From UBA10649 sp963749905 (GTDB lineage Bacteria > Actinomycetota > Actinomycetes > S36-B12), in assembly GCA_963749905.1 (NCBI GenBank), contig CAVVOF010000003.1, positions 983,740-1,047,739 on the forward strand: 64,000 nt of DNA. The letters run 5' to 3'. A model generated the notes under the pieces. It had not been told where the DNA came from. It worked only from the letters and a program-made list of their open reading frames with translations, and ran no database searches. The number at the start of each line of letters is the position of its first letter. The stretch's first letter is position 1. Positions 30,068-38,625 of this stretch are shown piece after piece. Both the position numbers and the translations under genes were made by a program.

Positions 30068-31989
30068 GTGAGCGACGAGGAGTTGTCTACCCGGGAGCCG
30101 GACAACCCTCACCGGGGGCTCAACGTCGCCGATTTTCCTACTCCGTCGGTCTGGTGGTCGGTCCGGAAGGCGATCAGCCTCCTGCCAGCGGAGAAGCGCC
30201 GACTTCTCTTCCTGGCCACTGCCGTCCAGGTCTCTCTGGGCCTGCTTGACCTGCTCGGTATCGCCCTGGTGGGGCTGGTCGCGGCCGTTGCGGTCTCGGG
30301 TATTGGGGTCACGTCGATTCCCTCATGGGCTGAGTCCCTCTTGGCGACCCTGGGGATGGATTCACTGACGATCTCACAACTGTCCGTGATCATCGCCCTC
30401 GCGGCGGTCACGATCCTCGTTCTCAAGACCGGACTGTCGGCGCTCATGTCTCGGCGGATCATGCGGTTTCTCGCCAATCGGCAGGCGGACGTGTCCGTGC
30501 GACTCGCCAGGGCGTTCTTGAGCCGACCGCTGGTAGACGTCCAGCGATGGACGACGCCCGAGGCCATGTACGCACTCGGAAACGGAGTCGGGGCGGCGAC
30601 GGTGATGTTGCTGGGGAGCAGCATCACCATCGTGTCGGAGTTGTTCCTGTTCACGATCGTGGGTGGTGCCCTGTTGCTGTACGACCCCGTGCTCACGATC
30701 ATCAGCGCGCTGTTCTTCGTCGGCATCGTCCTGTTCCTCCATCGTGTCCTAGGTCGCTGGTCGGCGCGCAACGCAGAAATGATGCGCAACGCCTCGATCG
30801 ACACGCTCACGGCCGTCTCGGAGGCCCTGTCCACGTATCGCGAGTCGACGGTTCTCAACCGGCGCGACCTATACGTCGCGCGGTACGAGGGCCTGGTCGG
30901 CCGGTACGCGAAGGCCACCGCGACAGTTCATTTATCCTCGAGATCCCCAAGTACGTGCTCGAAGCTGCCCTCTATCTGGGGGTCCTACTGCTCGGCGTCG
31001 TCCAGTTCCTGACGAAGGACTGGACGGCTGCCGCGTCCACCGTGGCCGTCTTCCTGGCTGCGGGTTCCCGTGTCATCCCATCGCTGCTTCGGCTGCAGGG
31101 GGCTGGCATCACCATCCGAAACGCGAGCGTGCAGGCGCAGCCCACATTCTTCATGTCCGACTACCTGCAACGGCAGCCGCACGAGAGCAGACAGGCCCGA
31201 CTGCCCGGGTCACGGCCGCGGAGATCCATCGCCACGTCGTGACGGGCTATCCCGACTTCGATGCGGCGGTCAGGTGGTGGACGTGACGCTCACCTATCGG
31301 ATGCCGCGCTGCCGGCTCTCATCGAGGCATCGTTCACCGCGACACCGGCACGTCGGTCGCCCTTGTCGGCTCGACGGGCGCAGGCAAGTCGACACTCGCT
31401 GACGTCGTGCTCGGCGTACTCGCGCCTCAGCCGGGCACTGTCCTCATCGGCGGTGTGCCTCCGCGCGAGGCCATCGACCGCTGGCCGGGAGCGATCTCCT
31501 ACGTTCCGCAGGCCGTCGCTCTGGTCGCGGGTTCCGTGCGGGAGAACGTCGCCCTGGGCCTGCCCAGCGAGGCGATCGATGACGAACTGGTGTGGGACGC
31601 ACTTCGACGGGCCCATCTCGACGACTTCCTGATCGAGAGCCGTGAGGGTCTCGACACCATGATCGGCGAGCGTGGGTTCCGGCTCAGCGGGGGACAGCGC
31701 CAGCGCCTGGGCATCGCCCGTGCGCTGTACACCGGCCCTCGCCTGCTCGTGCTGGACGAGGCCACGAGCGCCCTCGACGCCGAGACCGAGCAGGCGATCA
31801 TCCGGACTCTCACCGAGCTGGAGGGCAAGGTCACTACGATCACGGTTGCGCACCGGCTCGCGACCGTCCGGTTCGCCGATCAGGTGATCTATTTGGAGCA
31901 GGGGAGGGTGCGGAGCCAGGGGCACCTTTGAGGACGTCCGCTCGAAGGTAGATGACTTCGATCGTGCCGCTGCGCTGCTTGGGCTGTAG
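30068..31989 (+). CDS. PglK-like ABC exporter/flippase (frameshifted)
   Basis: This fused permease-ATPase of about 635 residues is like MsbA/PglK. A hydrophobic permease half runs from about residue 35 to 330 (LFLATAVQVSLGLLDLLGIA, SELFLFTIVGGALLLYDPVL), followed by EIPKYVLEAALYLGVLLL after a break near 30930. The ATPase half has GSTGAGKSTLAD-type Walker A sequence near 31370 (in a shifted frame), a Q-loop (ISYVPQAVALVAGSVRENVA), the signature LSGGQRQRLGIARAL and Walker B LLVLDEATSALD with HRLATV. Breaks also occur near 31280, 31330 and 31920. The permease-Q-loop pattern matches lipid-linked oligosaccharide flippases. It is paralogous to the exporter at 51288-53135. Confidence 0.8.
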
Positions 31990-31992
31990 GAG

Positions 31993-33734
31993 TCAGTCAC
32001 GGCTGCGTGAGCTCATGCGGTACAGATCGTACTGAGTGAAATCGCTGATGATGACGTCCCGCGCCTCATCCACGATCGTCAGCGTGGATGAGGGCACCGC
32101 CGTATCATCGATCGGTTGCCCAAGGTCCGTGCAGACCAAGGCGATCGAGGGGTCTCGGTCTTGCCGGGCTCGTTCCATTCCGAATGACCAGTCGACCCAG
32201 GAGGCGCTGTCGGAGAGATAGCGGCCGGTCCACACGGCGAAGAGCCCGTCTGGGCAGACGAACCTCGTCGATGCCGGCCGGAGGTCGCCGAGCAGTCGAT
32301 CGACCGCGGAAACGGAGCCGGCAAGTTCCCGCTGGATCATCATGCCTGTCAGTACTCCGGAGTCGATGGTGACGCGAGGCTTGCTGAAGTAGGTCAGGCC
32401 GGTCCCGACGCCGACGATCAGGTAAGGCACCGTGAACAGCGCGATTAGCCAGGTCTGCGCCTCGCGCGGCTGCCAGAGGCGCATGGCCATGGCCAGCAGT
32501 GCGAGGGGTACGGGAGCGGCCCACCATAGGTGATTGGGATCGGCGATAGGGAAGAGTTGCACGAGCGATGCGGAGCCCAACAGGATGAGGACGACGAAGG
32601 CCTCCGCTGGGTCTGACCGTTGCGACTCGAGTCCAGTCGCTCCGAAGTAGCGTCCCGACGCCCGACGGATCACGAAGGCAGCGGTGAGGGCAATGGTGAG
32701 GACCGCCGTCAGGAACAACGGCTGCTGGGCCTGCACGTCTAGGGCCGGCGCCCAGGTGAGTCGCTCGAGGATGACACTGCGCAGCGGGGACCTCTCTAGC
32801 GACGTAGATGCCCACAGGGTGAGCCCCGCTAGCGCGAGGACTCCCGCGACCCGCATGAGGACTTTCGCTGAGGGTCGAAGGCGGCCAAGCAGCCACACCG
32901 CGCCCAGGCTGGCGAGGAGCGGCAGGATCCCCCACAGGTAGGCGCTCTTGAGGTACACCCATGGCGAGATGTTCTGGCTCGCGTCACCAGAGAGTGGCGA
33001 CAGGATGGCTTGGTCCAAGTACGGGAGCAGGGCAGACTGGGCGGCGAGACGAGGACCATGATCGCCCAGACCGCACCCATGGCAAGGACCCCGAAGAACG
33101 CTTCCCGGCGGCTGATGGCGATGCGATGGCGGAGGATGAGCAGGGCCACCAGCAAGGCGACCAGCAGTGGAATCCCGTAGTTGGTGCGTGTGACCACGGC
33201 GAGAGCCAGTTGGGCTCCCACGGCGATAGCGAGGATTGGCCTGGGCGCTCCGGCACGTATGCGGAAGAGGAGCAGCAGGACCATGACGAGCTGGAGCACG
33301 AGGAACGTAACGGACGGCCACGGCTGAAGCGGCGTTCCCCAGATGACGGCCTGTCCTGGCCACATGACGACCCACGAGAGTGAAATCGCCGCCGATCCAA
33401 CGGTGGGAACGCTGACGAGCCTCAGGATGACATAGAGCAGCAGGGTGGCAAGGACCAGGAGCGCGGCCATCTCGATTCGGACAACGAGGAGCGTCGACCC
33501 GAAGACATCGACCGCCATCGCGTGCAGCCACGTCGTGATCGGCCCGTACTGGTTGAAGACGTCCCGGTGGATCACGAGTCCTTCGGCGACCGCGATCGCG
33601 GGTGCCATCTGCGCCCCGTCGTGGTATGGGTCTGGATCCATCCGCGCAGCGCTGAGGAACACGGCGGCCGAGACAGCCGTAACACCTACGACTGCCGCCA
33701 GGTCCCCGCGGCGCCGCCGCCAGGACACGGGCAT
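31993..33734 (-). CDS. GT-C-like polytopic membrane protein (one frameshift)
   Basis: This protein of about 580 residues starts MPVSWRRRRGDLAAVVGVTA at ATG 33734, overlapping the upstream stop. The first loop reads RMDPDPYHDGAQMAPAIAVA and VFNQYGPITTWLHAMAVD. An acidic DP.HDG loop after span 1 and a QYGP motif are typical of GT-C membrane glycosyltransferases. About ten hydrophobic segments follow, with the frame changing near 33030. A C-terminal domain outside the membrane ends YDLYRMSSRSRD. The likely role is transfer of a sugar from polyprenyl phosphate on the outer face. It shares its style, not detailed sequence, with the other membrane proteins here. It ends 3 bp from the convergent ABC exporter gene. 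Confidence 0.75.
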
Positions 33735-34665
33735 CACCGGTCGCCCCTTCTCGGAGCGTGTCGGCGCCAGGTGGCACGCAGCTTGGCTCGCGACACTCCG
33801 ACGGCTCACCGTAGGACAGGTAGGGCGCCAACGATTCGGGCTTGGAGGCGTGCGGATCCACCAGGCCGATGTCCCGAGAGAAGTTCGAGTTGATGAGCAC
33901 AGCCAGGTATCCGCGGGCGATGTCCTCCACCTGCACGCCCCGCATCAGGTACTCGAGGTGCTGGCTCTCGTTGTGGAACACCTTGACCAGGGGCTCACGC
34001 TGGTGGATCGGGATGACCGCGGTCTTCTGCAGCCACAGGTTGTACCAGCTGAACTCGTATGGCGAGACGGACAAGGCGTCCCGGTAGTCCCAGCCCCGCG
34101 GTGCAAGGAAGTCGTTGACAAGCGAGCGAAGGACCACCGCGGAGAACACCTGGTGCCCGTGACACGTCCGGAGAACGGGGTCGGTGAAGTCGATCTCATC
34201 CGCGATTCGCCGGATCATCCGCTCGCGCTCGACCCAGTGCTCCCGGAAGTATCGAGGCTCCACCTTCAGCTCGTTGTCCTCGACGAGCACCGTGTAGGGA
34301 AACCCGTCAGGGGCGACGAAATCCGAGCGAGTGAAGTCCCGGATGAAGACCGCCTCCGAGTCGACGCAGAAGTAGTCCTCCGCTGCACCGAGCTCCCAGA
34401 AGGACAACTTGACGATCTCCTGGTTGATGTAGCCGGCCCGGTATCCGTTCAGTGGTTCCGAGACCAGGTGATCGCCGAGTTCGTTCTCGCTGAGGACCGT
34501 GACGGACGATGACGCCAGCGGCGAGAAGGCGTCGACATCATCGGGGGGCACGATGCAGAAGAGGGCGATGTCCTCTGCGTTGTGCTCATGGAAGCTGCGG
34601 ATCAGCCTCCGCGCGTACTCCAGGTCCGGCCCGAAGGACTTGAGGAGCATCGCGAAGGGCGCCAC
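33734..34665 (-). CDS. DUF6492 family protein, glycosyltransferase-like (one frameshift)
   Basis: This protein of about 310 residues matches the DUF6492 family: MAPFAMLLKSFGPDLEYARR, then SVTVLSENELGDHL and YINQEIVKLSFWELGAAEDY. FCVDSEAVFIRDF supplies a DxD-like SE/D element typical of a GT-A fold. SPYEFSWYNLWLQ and REPLVKVFHNESQ follow. I chose GTG 34665 because family members start at MAPF and it follows the upstream stop by only 2 bp. The true C-terminus probably shifts frame near 33810 (then VSRAKLRATWRRHAPRRGDR) so that its TGA overlaps the next ATG. The sugar is unknown. Confidence 0.75.
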
Positions 34666-34667
34666 CC

Positions 34668-35552
34668 CTACTCCGCGTCTCGAACGGCCTCGATGACGCC
34701 TGCCGAGCACAGGAACATGCCGCGCCAGGTGCCTTCATGCTCCATCTCGAAGGCGGCTCGCCGGTACGCCTCGGTGCCGATCGTGGCCTCCAGCATCGGC
34801 GGTGCCGGATGGTAGTGGTACCAGTGGAACTGCACGTCGTGGTACCCGCACGCACGCACGGTGTCCGCGAGTTCGAAGGGGTTGTGGAAGCGGGACAGGA
34901 TCTCGTCGTAGCCGGGCTTGCCATCGGTGCCGACGCGCCGCGGCGGCTTGTCCACGGCCAACCGGCGGTCGAGCTCAGCCTCCACGACGGCTCGGACCTC
35001 AGCCGGCACTCCCGCTAGGAGCTCGTCGAGGAAGAACTCCTTCGTCGGGCGGTTGAGGGTGTACAGGGAGAACATGGAGTTGCGAAACTCCAGGAAGATG
35101 CGGCCGCCGGGCTTGGTGAACATGGACATCGAGTCAATGAAGCGGACATCGTCGGGGACGTGGGGGATGACGCCCAGGGCCATGACCGCGTCGAACTGCC
35201 CGAACCGGTCGAGGTGCCCCTGGAGCGACGAAGGATCATCGCCGTCGGCCAGGCTGATCAGATCGGGATCGAGGCCTGCGGCCGAGAAGTTCGACCGGGC
35301 CGCCTCCACCATCGCGGGGGCGACGTCGCACCCGGCAACTGTCAGGCCAGCCCTGGAGGCCGCGATCAGTGGTGAACCCTCCCCTGCGCCGATGTCGTAG
35401 ATCGACGTACAGCCGGTCTCCTGCAGACGCCGGATGACCATCTCTAGACGGAAGAAGTTGGCCGGGTAGGTGGGGTGAGACATCAGCCGCTCGCGCTGAT
35501 ACTGCTCGGAGTAGCCCGCGGCGATGTCGTCGTAGTACGAGGCGATGGACAT
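34668..35552 (-). CDS. SAM-dependent methyltransferase, class I
   Basis: This intact 294-residue methyltransferase starts MSIASYYDDIAAGYSEQYQR. SIYDIGAGEGSPLIAASRAG is motif I and VAGCDVAPAMVEAARSNF the ribose-binding loop. FDAVMALGVIPHVPDDVRFI and KPGGRIFLEFRNSMFSLYTL are motifs II and III. The RFHNPFELADTVRACGYHDV and WYHYHPAPP stretches are features of a group of glycan-locus methyltransferases, so a sugar is the likely acceptor. The start ATG 35552 is 6 nt after a TATCGT box that overlaps the divergent promoter. It heads a three-gene minus-strand operon with the DUF6492 and GT-C-like genes. Confidence 0.92.
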   Translation of the reverse strand: MSIASYYDDIAAGYSEQYQRERLMSHPTYPANFFRLEMVIRRLQETGCTSIYDIGAGEGSPLIAASRAGLTVAGCDVAPAMVEAARSNFSAAGLDPDLISLADGDDPSSLQGHLDRFGQFDAVMALGVIPHVPDDVRFIDSMSMFTKPGGRIFLEFRNSMFSLYTLNRPTKEFFLDELLAGVPAEVRAVVEAELDRRLAVDKPPRRVGTDGKPGYDEILSRFHNPFELADTVRACGYHDVQFHWYHYHPAPPMLEATIGTEAYRRAAFEMEHEGTWRGMFLCSAGVIEAVRDAE

Positions 35553-35557
35553 GTCCC

Positions 35558-35564
35558 TACGATA
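35558..35564. promoter_or_regulatory. Bidirectional leaderless promoter with overlapping -10 boxes
   Basis: The 7-bp TACGATA reads TACGAT on the plus strand, 7 nt before GTG 35571, and TATCGT on the minus strand, 6 nt before ATG 35552. Both divergent genes would share one opening site with transcripts starting at their first codons. Confidence 0.6.
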
Positions 35565-35570
35565 GCCAGC

Positions 35571-36371
35571 GTGGTGGATCCGAGCAGTGCGCGGCGGGTG
35601 CTGCTCGTCGTCGCCACCCTGGGGCAGCGCACCGCATTCCTGCGCGAGACCCTCGACTCGATCCGGACGCAGGCGGTGCCGGCGGACATCGTCGTCGTGG
35701 CCCCGGAGTCGTCTGAGCCCACTCGGGCACTTGCCGACGAGTTCGGCTGTCTGTTCGTGCCTGATCCGGGCAGCCTCACGTCGGCCATCAACCTGGGGGT
35801 CAGAGCCGGCCTCCGCGGTCACGAGTTCGTCAACTGGCTGAATGACGATGACGTGCTCGAGGCGGGTTCGCTCGCGGCGACGTCAGGGCTGCTGGATTCC
35901 GATCCGGCAGCAGTGGTCGCATACGGCGCCTGCCGGTACATCGACCCCGAGGGTCGTGAGCTGTGGGTCAGCCGTGCTGGTCCGTGGGCGAACCGGATCC
36001 TCGGGTGGGGACCGGACCTGATACCTCAGCCCGGCATGCTGGTCAGGGCCTCGGCCTGGGTGGACGTTGGCGGGGTGGACGAGTCCTTCCGGTTCGCGTT
36101 CGACCTCGATCTGCTCCTGCGGCTCAGGCGCCTGGGTGCGCTGCGGGACACCGGCGCGGTCGTCTCTGCCTTCCGCTGGCATGAGGACTCGCTGACCGTC
36201 GGGGACCGCAGCCAGTCCCTCGCCGAGTCTGAGCGAGCGAAGCGCGCCGCTCTCGGCCCGACGGCGCGCCGGCTGGCATGGGTGTGGGAAGGCCCGGTGC
36301 GCGTCGCCACCCGGATGGCCGCCCGGGAAGTCAGTCGCCGCGCCCGACGCGTTGCCCAGGGCCACGGCTAG
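35571..36371 (+). CDS. GT2-family glycosyltransferase
   Basis: This intact 266-residue GT2 enzyme shows VLLVVATLGQRTAFLRETLD at the N-terminus, DIVVVAPESSEPTRALADEF, SLTSAINLGVRAGLRGHEFV and the metal-binding NWLNDDDVLEAGSLAATSGL. LIPQPGMLVRASAWVDVGGV and RFAFDLDLLLRLRRLG are the acceptor-side motifs. VSAFRWHEDSLT and a basic tail end the protein. Two tandem GTG codons (35571 and 35574) are possible starts; 35571 fits the promoter spacing. It lies immediately upstream of pseB on the same strand, so it may transfer a pseudaminic acid precursor sugar or an unrelated hexose. Confidence 0.9.
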   Translation: MVDPSSARRVLLVVATLGQRTAFLRETLDSIRTQAVPADIVVVAPESSEPTRALADEFGCLFVPDPGSLTSAINLGVRAGLRGHEFVNWLNDDDVLEAGSLAATSGLLDSDPAAVVAYGACRYIDPEGRELWVSRAGPWANRILGWGPDLIPQPGMLVRASAWVDVGGVDESFRFAFDLDLLLRLRRLGALRDTGAVVSAFRWHEDSLTVGDRSQSLAESERAKRAALGPTARRLAWVWEGPVRVATRMAAREVSRRARRVAQGHG

Positions 36372-36374
36372 ACT
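36369..36374 (+). promoter_or_regulatory. Putative -10 box for pseB
   Basis: TAGACT lies across the stop codon of the upstream GT2 gene, 31 nt before GTG 36406. A GCGGGAAGGG ribosome site sits between, so this would be a leadered transcript. Confidence 0.4.
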
Positions 36375-36405
36375 CGGGCGGTCTGTCGGCGGGAAGGGCG
36401 TTCGC

Positions 36406-37389
36406 GTGTCGGAGTTCGATGGCTCGTCCATCCTCATCACCGGTGGCACCGGTTCGTTCGGCAAGGCGTTCCTCGCCGGGATCCTGGCGGCCCACGACCC
36501 GCATCGGGTGATCGTCTACTCGCGCGATGAACTCAAGCAGTACGAGATGCGCGCCACCTTCGGCGACGATCTTCGCGTGCGATTCTTCATCGGGGACATC
36601 CGGGACCGGGATCGACTGCGAATGGCCCTCCACGGCGTCGACTACGTCGTGCATGCTGCGGCGCTGAAGCAGGTGGACACCGCGGAGTACAACCCGATGG
36701 AGTTCGTCAAGACGAACATCCTCGGGTCGGAGAACGTCATCATGGCCGCACTCGATGCCGGGGTGAAGAAGGTCGTCGCGCTCTCCACAGACAAGGCGTC
36801 GTCGCCTATCAACCTCTACGGAGCCACGAAGCTGACCGCCGACAAGCTGTTCGTGTCGGCCAACCACTACGGCTCGAGCTACGGGACGACCTTCTCCGTG
36901 GTCCGCTATGGCAACGTCATGGGCAGTCGTGGGTCGGTCATCCCGTACTTCCGCTCCCTGGCGCAGAAGGGGGAGCCCCTGACGATCACGGACGCCCGAA
37001 TGACGCGGTTCTGGATCACGCTCCCGCAAGCCGTCGACTTCGTGATGCGCAGCTTCGAGGTGATGGTCGGCGGGGAGCTCTACGTTCCCCGTATCCCCAG
37101 CACGCGGATCATCGACCTTGCGGAGGCCATCGCGCCGGGGTCACCCACGATCGAAACGGGCATTCGCCCCGGGGAGAAACTGCACGAGGAGATGATCTCG
37201 GTCGAGGATGCCCGTAGGACCATCCGCCAGGACGACCGGTACATCGTTCTGCCGACGTTGGCGGAGTGGAACTTCACGCCGCCAACCGGCGAGGCAGTTC
37301 CGGAGGGCTTCGCGTACGCCTCCGACACCAACGAGCAGTGGCTCGACGTCAGGGAGATCAGGGCGCTGCTGGACCAGCTGGGGCTCTGA
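36406..37389 (+). CDS. pseB: UDP-N-acetylglucosamine 4,6-dehydratase (inverting)
   Basis: PseB carries out the first step of CMP-pseudaminic acid synthesis: C4 oxidation, dehydration and C5 inversion of UDP-GlcNAc to a 4-keto-L-altro sugar. This intact 327-residue protein has the SDR glycine motif GGTGSFG at residues 13-19 and D129/K130 in STDKASSP with Y138 in NLYGATK. That spacing matches the catalytic Asp-Lys-Tyr of FlaA1/PseB. VVHAAALKQVDTAEYNPMEF and VVRYGNVMGSRGSVIPYF are also diagnostic. The start is GTG 36406 behind GCGGGAAGGG. It is convergent with pseC, whose stop lies only 5 bp away, so the two first-step genes are adjacent but on opposite strands. Confidence 0.95.
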   Translation: MSEFDGSSILITGGTGSFGKAFLAGILAAHDPHRVIVYSRDELKQYEMRATFGDDLRVRFFIGDIRDRDRLRMALHGVDYVVHAAALKQVDTAEYNPMEFVKTNILGSENVIMAALDAGVKKVVALSTDKASSPINLYGATKLTADKLFVSANHYGSSYGTTFSVVRYGNVMGSRGSVIPYFRSLAQKGEPLTITDARMTRFWITLPQAVDFVMRSFEVMVGGELYVPRIPSTRIIDLAEAIAPGSPTIETGIRPGEKLHEEMISVEDARRTIRQDDRYIVLPTLAEWNFTPPTGEAVPEGFAYASDTNEQWLDVREIRALLDQLGL

Positions 37390-37394
37390 CGCGG

Positions 37395-38549
37395 TCAGTT
37401 GAGCGCACTGAGCACCGCGTCGATCACCTGGTCGACCTCCGTGTCCGACAGCCTCGTATGCATCGGCAGGGAGATCTCGCGACGGTAGTACTCCTCTGCG
37501 CGCGGGCAGAGCCCTCGCGGATATCGCGAGGAGTCGAACGCCGGATGCCAGTAGGCCGGAATGTAGTTCACCTGGACGCCGATACCAGCATCGCGAAGGC
37601 TGACGAACGCTTCCGTCCGACGATCCTCAGGGACCCGGAGCGGGTAGAGGTGCCACATTGGGTCCACATCGGCCTCGGCGAAGGGGACGCGCACTCCCGG
37701 AAGAGTCACGAAGGCCTCGTCATAGCGTGACTTGATCTCCCCGCGCCTCGCCTTGAAGGAGGCGAGACGGCGCAGCTGGCTGGTGCCGAGGGCAGCGAGC
37801 AGGTCGGGGAGGCGGTAGTTCAGCCCGAACTCGTGTACCTCCTGGTGCCACGGCCCCTCGGTGGTGATGCGGAACTCGGACGGGTCGCGCACGAGTCCCT
37901 GTCGAGCGAATCGACGGGCCCGGTCGAGTAGCGCGGGGTCGCGGGCGAGCACGGCGCCGCCCTCGCCGGTGGTGACATTCTTCGTGGGGAAGAACGACAG
38001 GGTGGTCAGGTCGGCAAGTGTTCCGACGGGCCGGCCACGGAAGACCGTGCCGATGCTGTGGGCCGCGTCCTCGATGAGCAGCAGCCCGCGCTCGTCGCAC
38101 AGCGCCCTGAGCGCGTCCATGTCGGCAGGATGACCGGCGTAGTCGACGGCCGTGATCGCCCGAGTGCGGGGGGTCACCGCGGCGGCGGCGGCGCCGACAT
38201 CGAGACACCCCGTGTCCGAGCTGACGTCGGCGAAGACGATGTCCGCCCCCAGGAGCGCGGCGGTGGCCTGGGTTGCCACGAAGGTCAGTGGTGGTGTGAT
38301 GACCTCGTCGCCGGGGCCGATGCCCGCAGCCGCGTAGGCCACATGCAGGGCGGCGGTGCCCGACGACACGGCTACGGCCGGGGCGCCGCAGATGGCGCTG
38401 ATGGCAGCCTCGAATTCGGCCACGGCAGGTCCGGTGGTGAGCCAGTCGCCCTTCAGGACGGCCTCCACGGCCTCGACGTCTGCGGCGTCGATGTCATGAC
38501 GGCCGTATGGGATCACCGACGTCGCCTCTCGTCGTGGGGATGGGCTCAT
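37395..38549 (-). CDS. pseC: UDP-4-amino-4,6-dideoxy-N-acetyl-beta-L-altrosamine transaminase
   Basis: This PLP-dependent DegT/DnrJ/EryC1-family aminotransferase aminates the PseB product at C4. It is intact, with 384 residues from ATG 38549. VIPYGRHDIDAADVEAVEAV and GDWLTTGPAVAEFEAA open the protein. VSSGTAALHVAYAAAGIGPG is the PLP-phosphate region and LLIEDAAHSIGTVFRG carries the ring-stacking Asp. The Schiff-base lysine is K190 in FFPTKNVTTGEGG. The PYGRxxI..D.. start and LPMHTRLSDTEVDQVIDAV ending are usual for PseC. An upstream in-frame start at 38612 would extend into the divergent promoter of the next gene and is rejected. It shares its terminus region with pseB. Confidence 0.93.
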   Translation of the reverse strand: MSPSPRREATSVIPYGRHDIDAADVEAVEAVLKGDWLTTGPAVAEFEAAISAICGAPAVAVSSGTAALHVAYAAAGIGPGDEVITPPLTFVATQATAALLGADIVFADVSSDTGCLDVGAAAAAVTPRTRAITAVDYAGHPADMDALRALCDERGLLLIEDAAHSIGTVFRGRPVGTLADLTTLSFFPTKNVTTGEGGAVLARDPALLDRARRFARQGLVRDPSEFRITTEGPWHQEVHEFGLNYRLPDLLAALGTSQLRRLASFKARRGEIKSRYDEAFVTLPGVRVPFAEADVDPMWHLYPLRVPEDRRTEAFVSLRDAGIGVQVNYIPAYWHPAFDSSRYPRGLCPRAEEYYRREISLPMHTRLSDTEVDQVIDAVLSALN

Positions 38550-38613
38550 GCTAGGCCTTCCTCGCCATGCAGCGTCAGCATGCTGTTCGTTGTGGTCGCG
38601 GGTCACGGTCACC

Positions 38614-38619
38614 TAGCAT
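38614..38619 (+). promoter_or_regulatory. Leaderless promoter -10 box for the DUF2142 gene
   Basis: TAGCAT, 6 nt before ATG 38626. TTGTGG at 38590-38595, 18 bp upstream, is a possible -35, the best one seen in this window. Confidence 0.6.
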
Positions 38620-38625
38620 GCGGTG

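Noticed and set aside
31993..34710. A single open frame of 905 codons on the minus strand
   Set aside because: Its N-terminal third is DUF6492, its C-terminal third is a membrane protein, and the middle is low-quality. The membrane protein's true N-terminus lies in another frame starting at 33734, so this is two genes joined by an indel.
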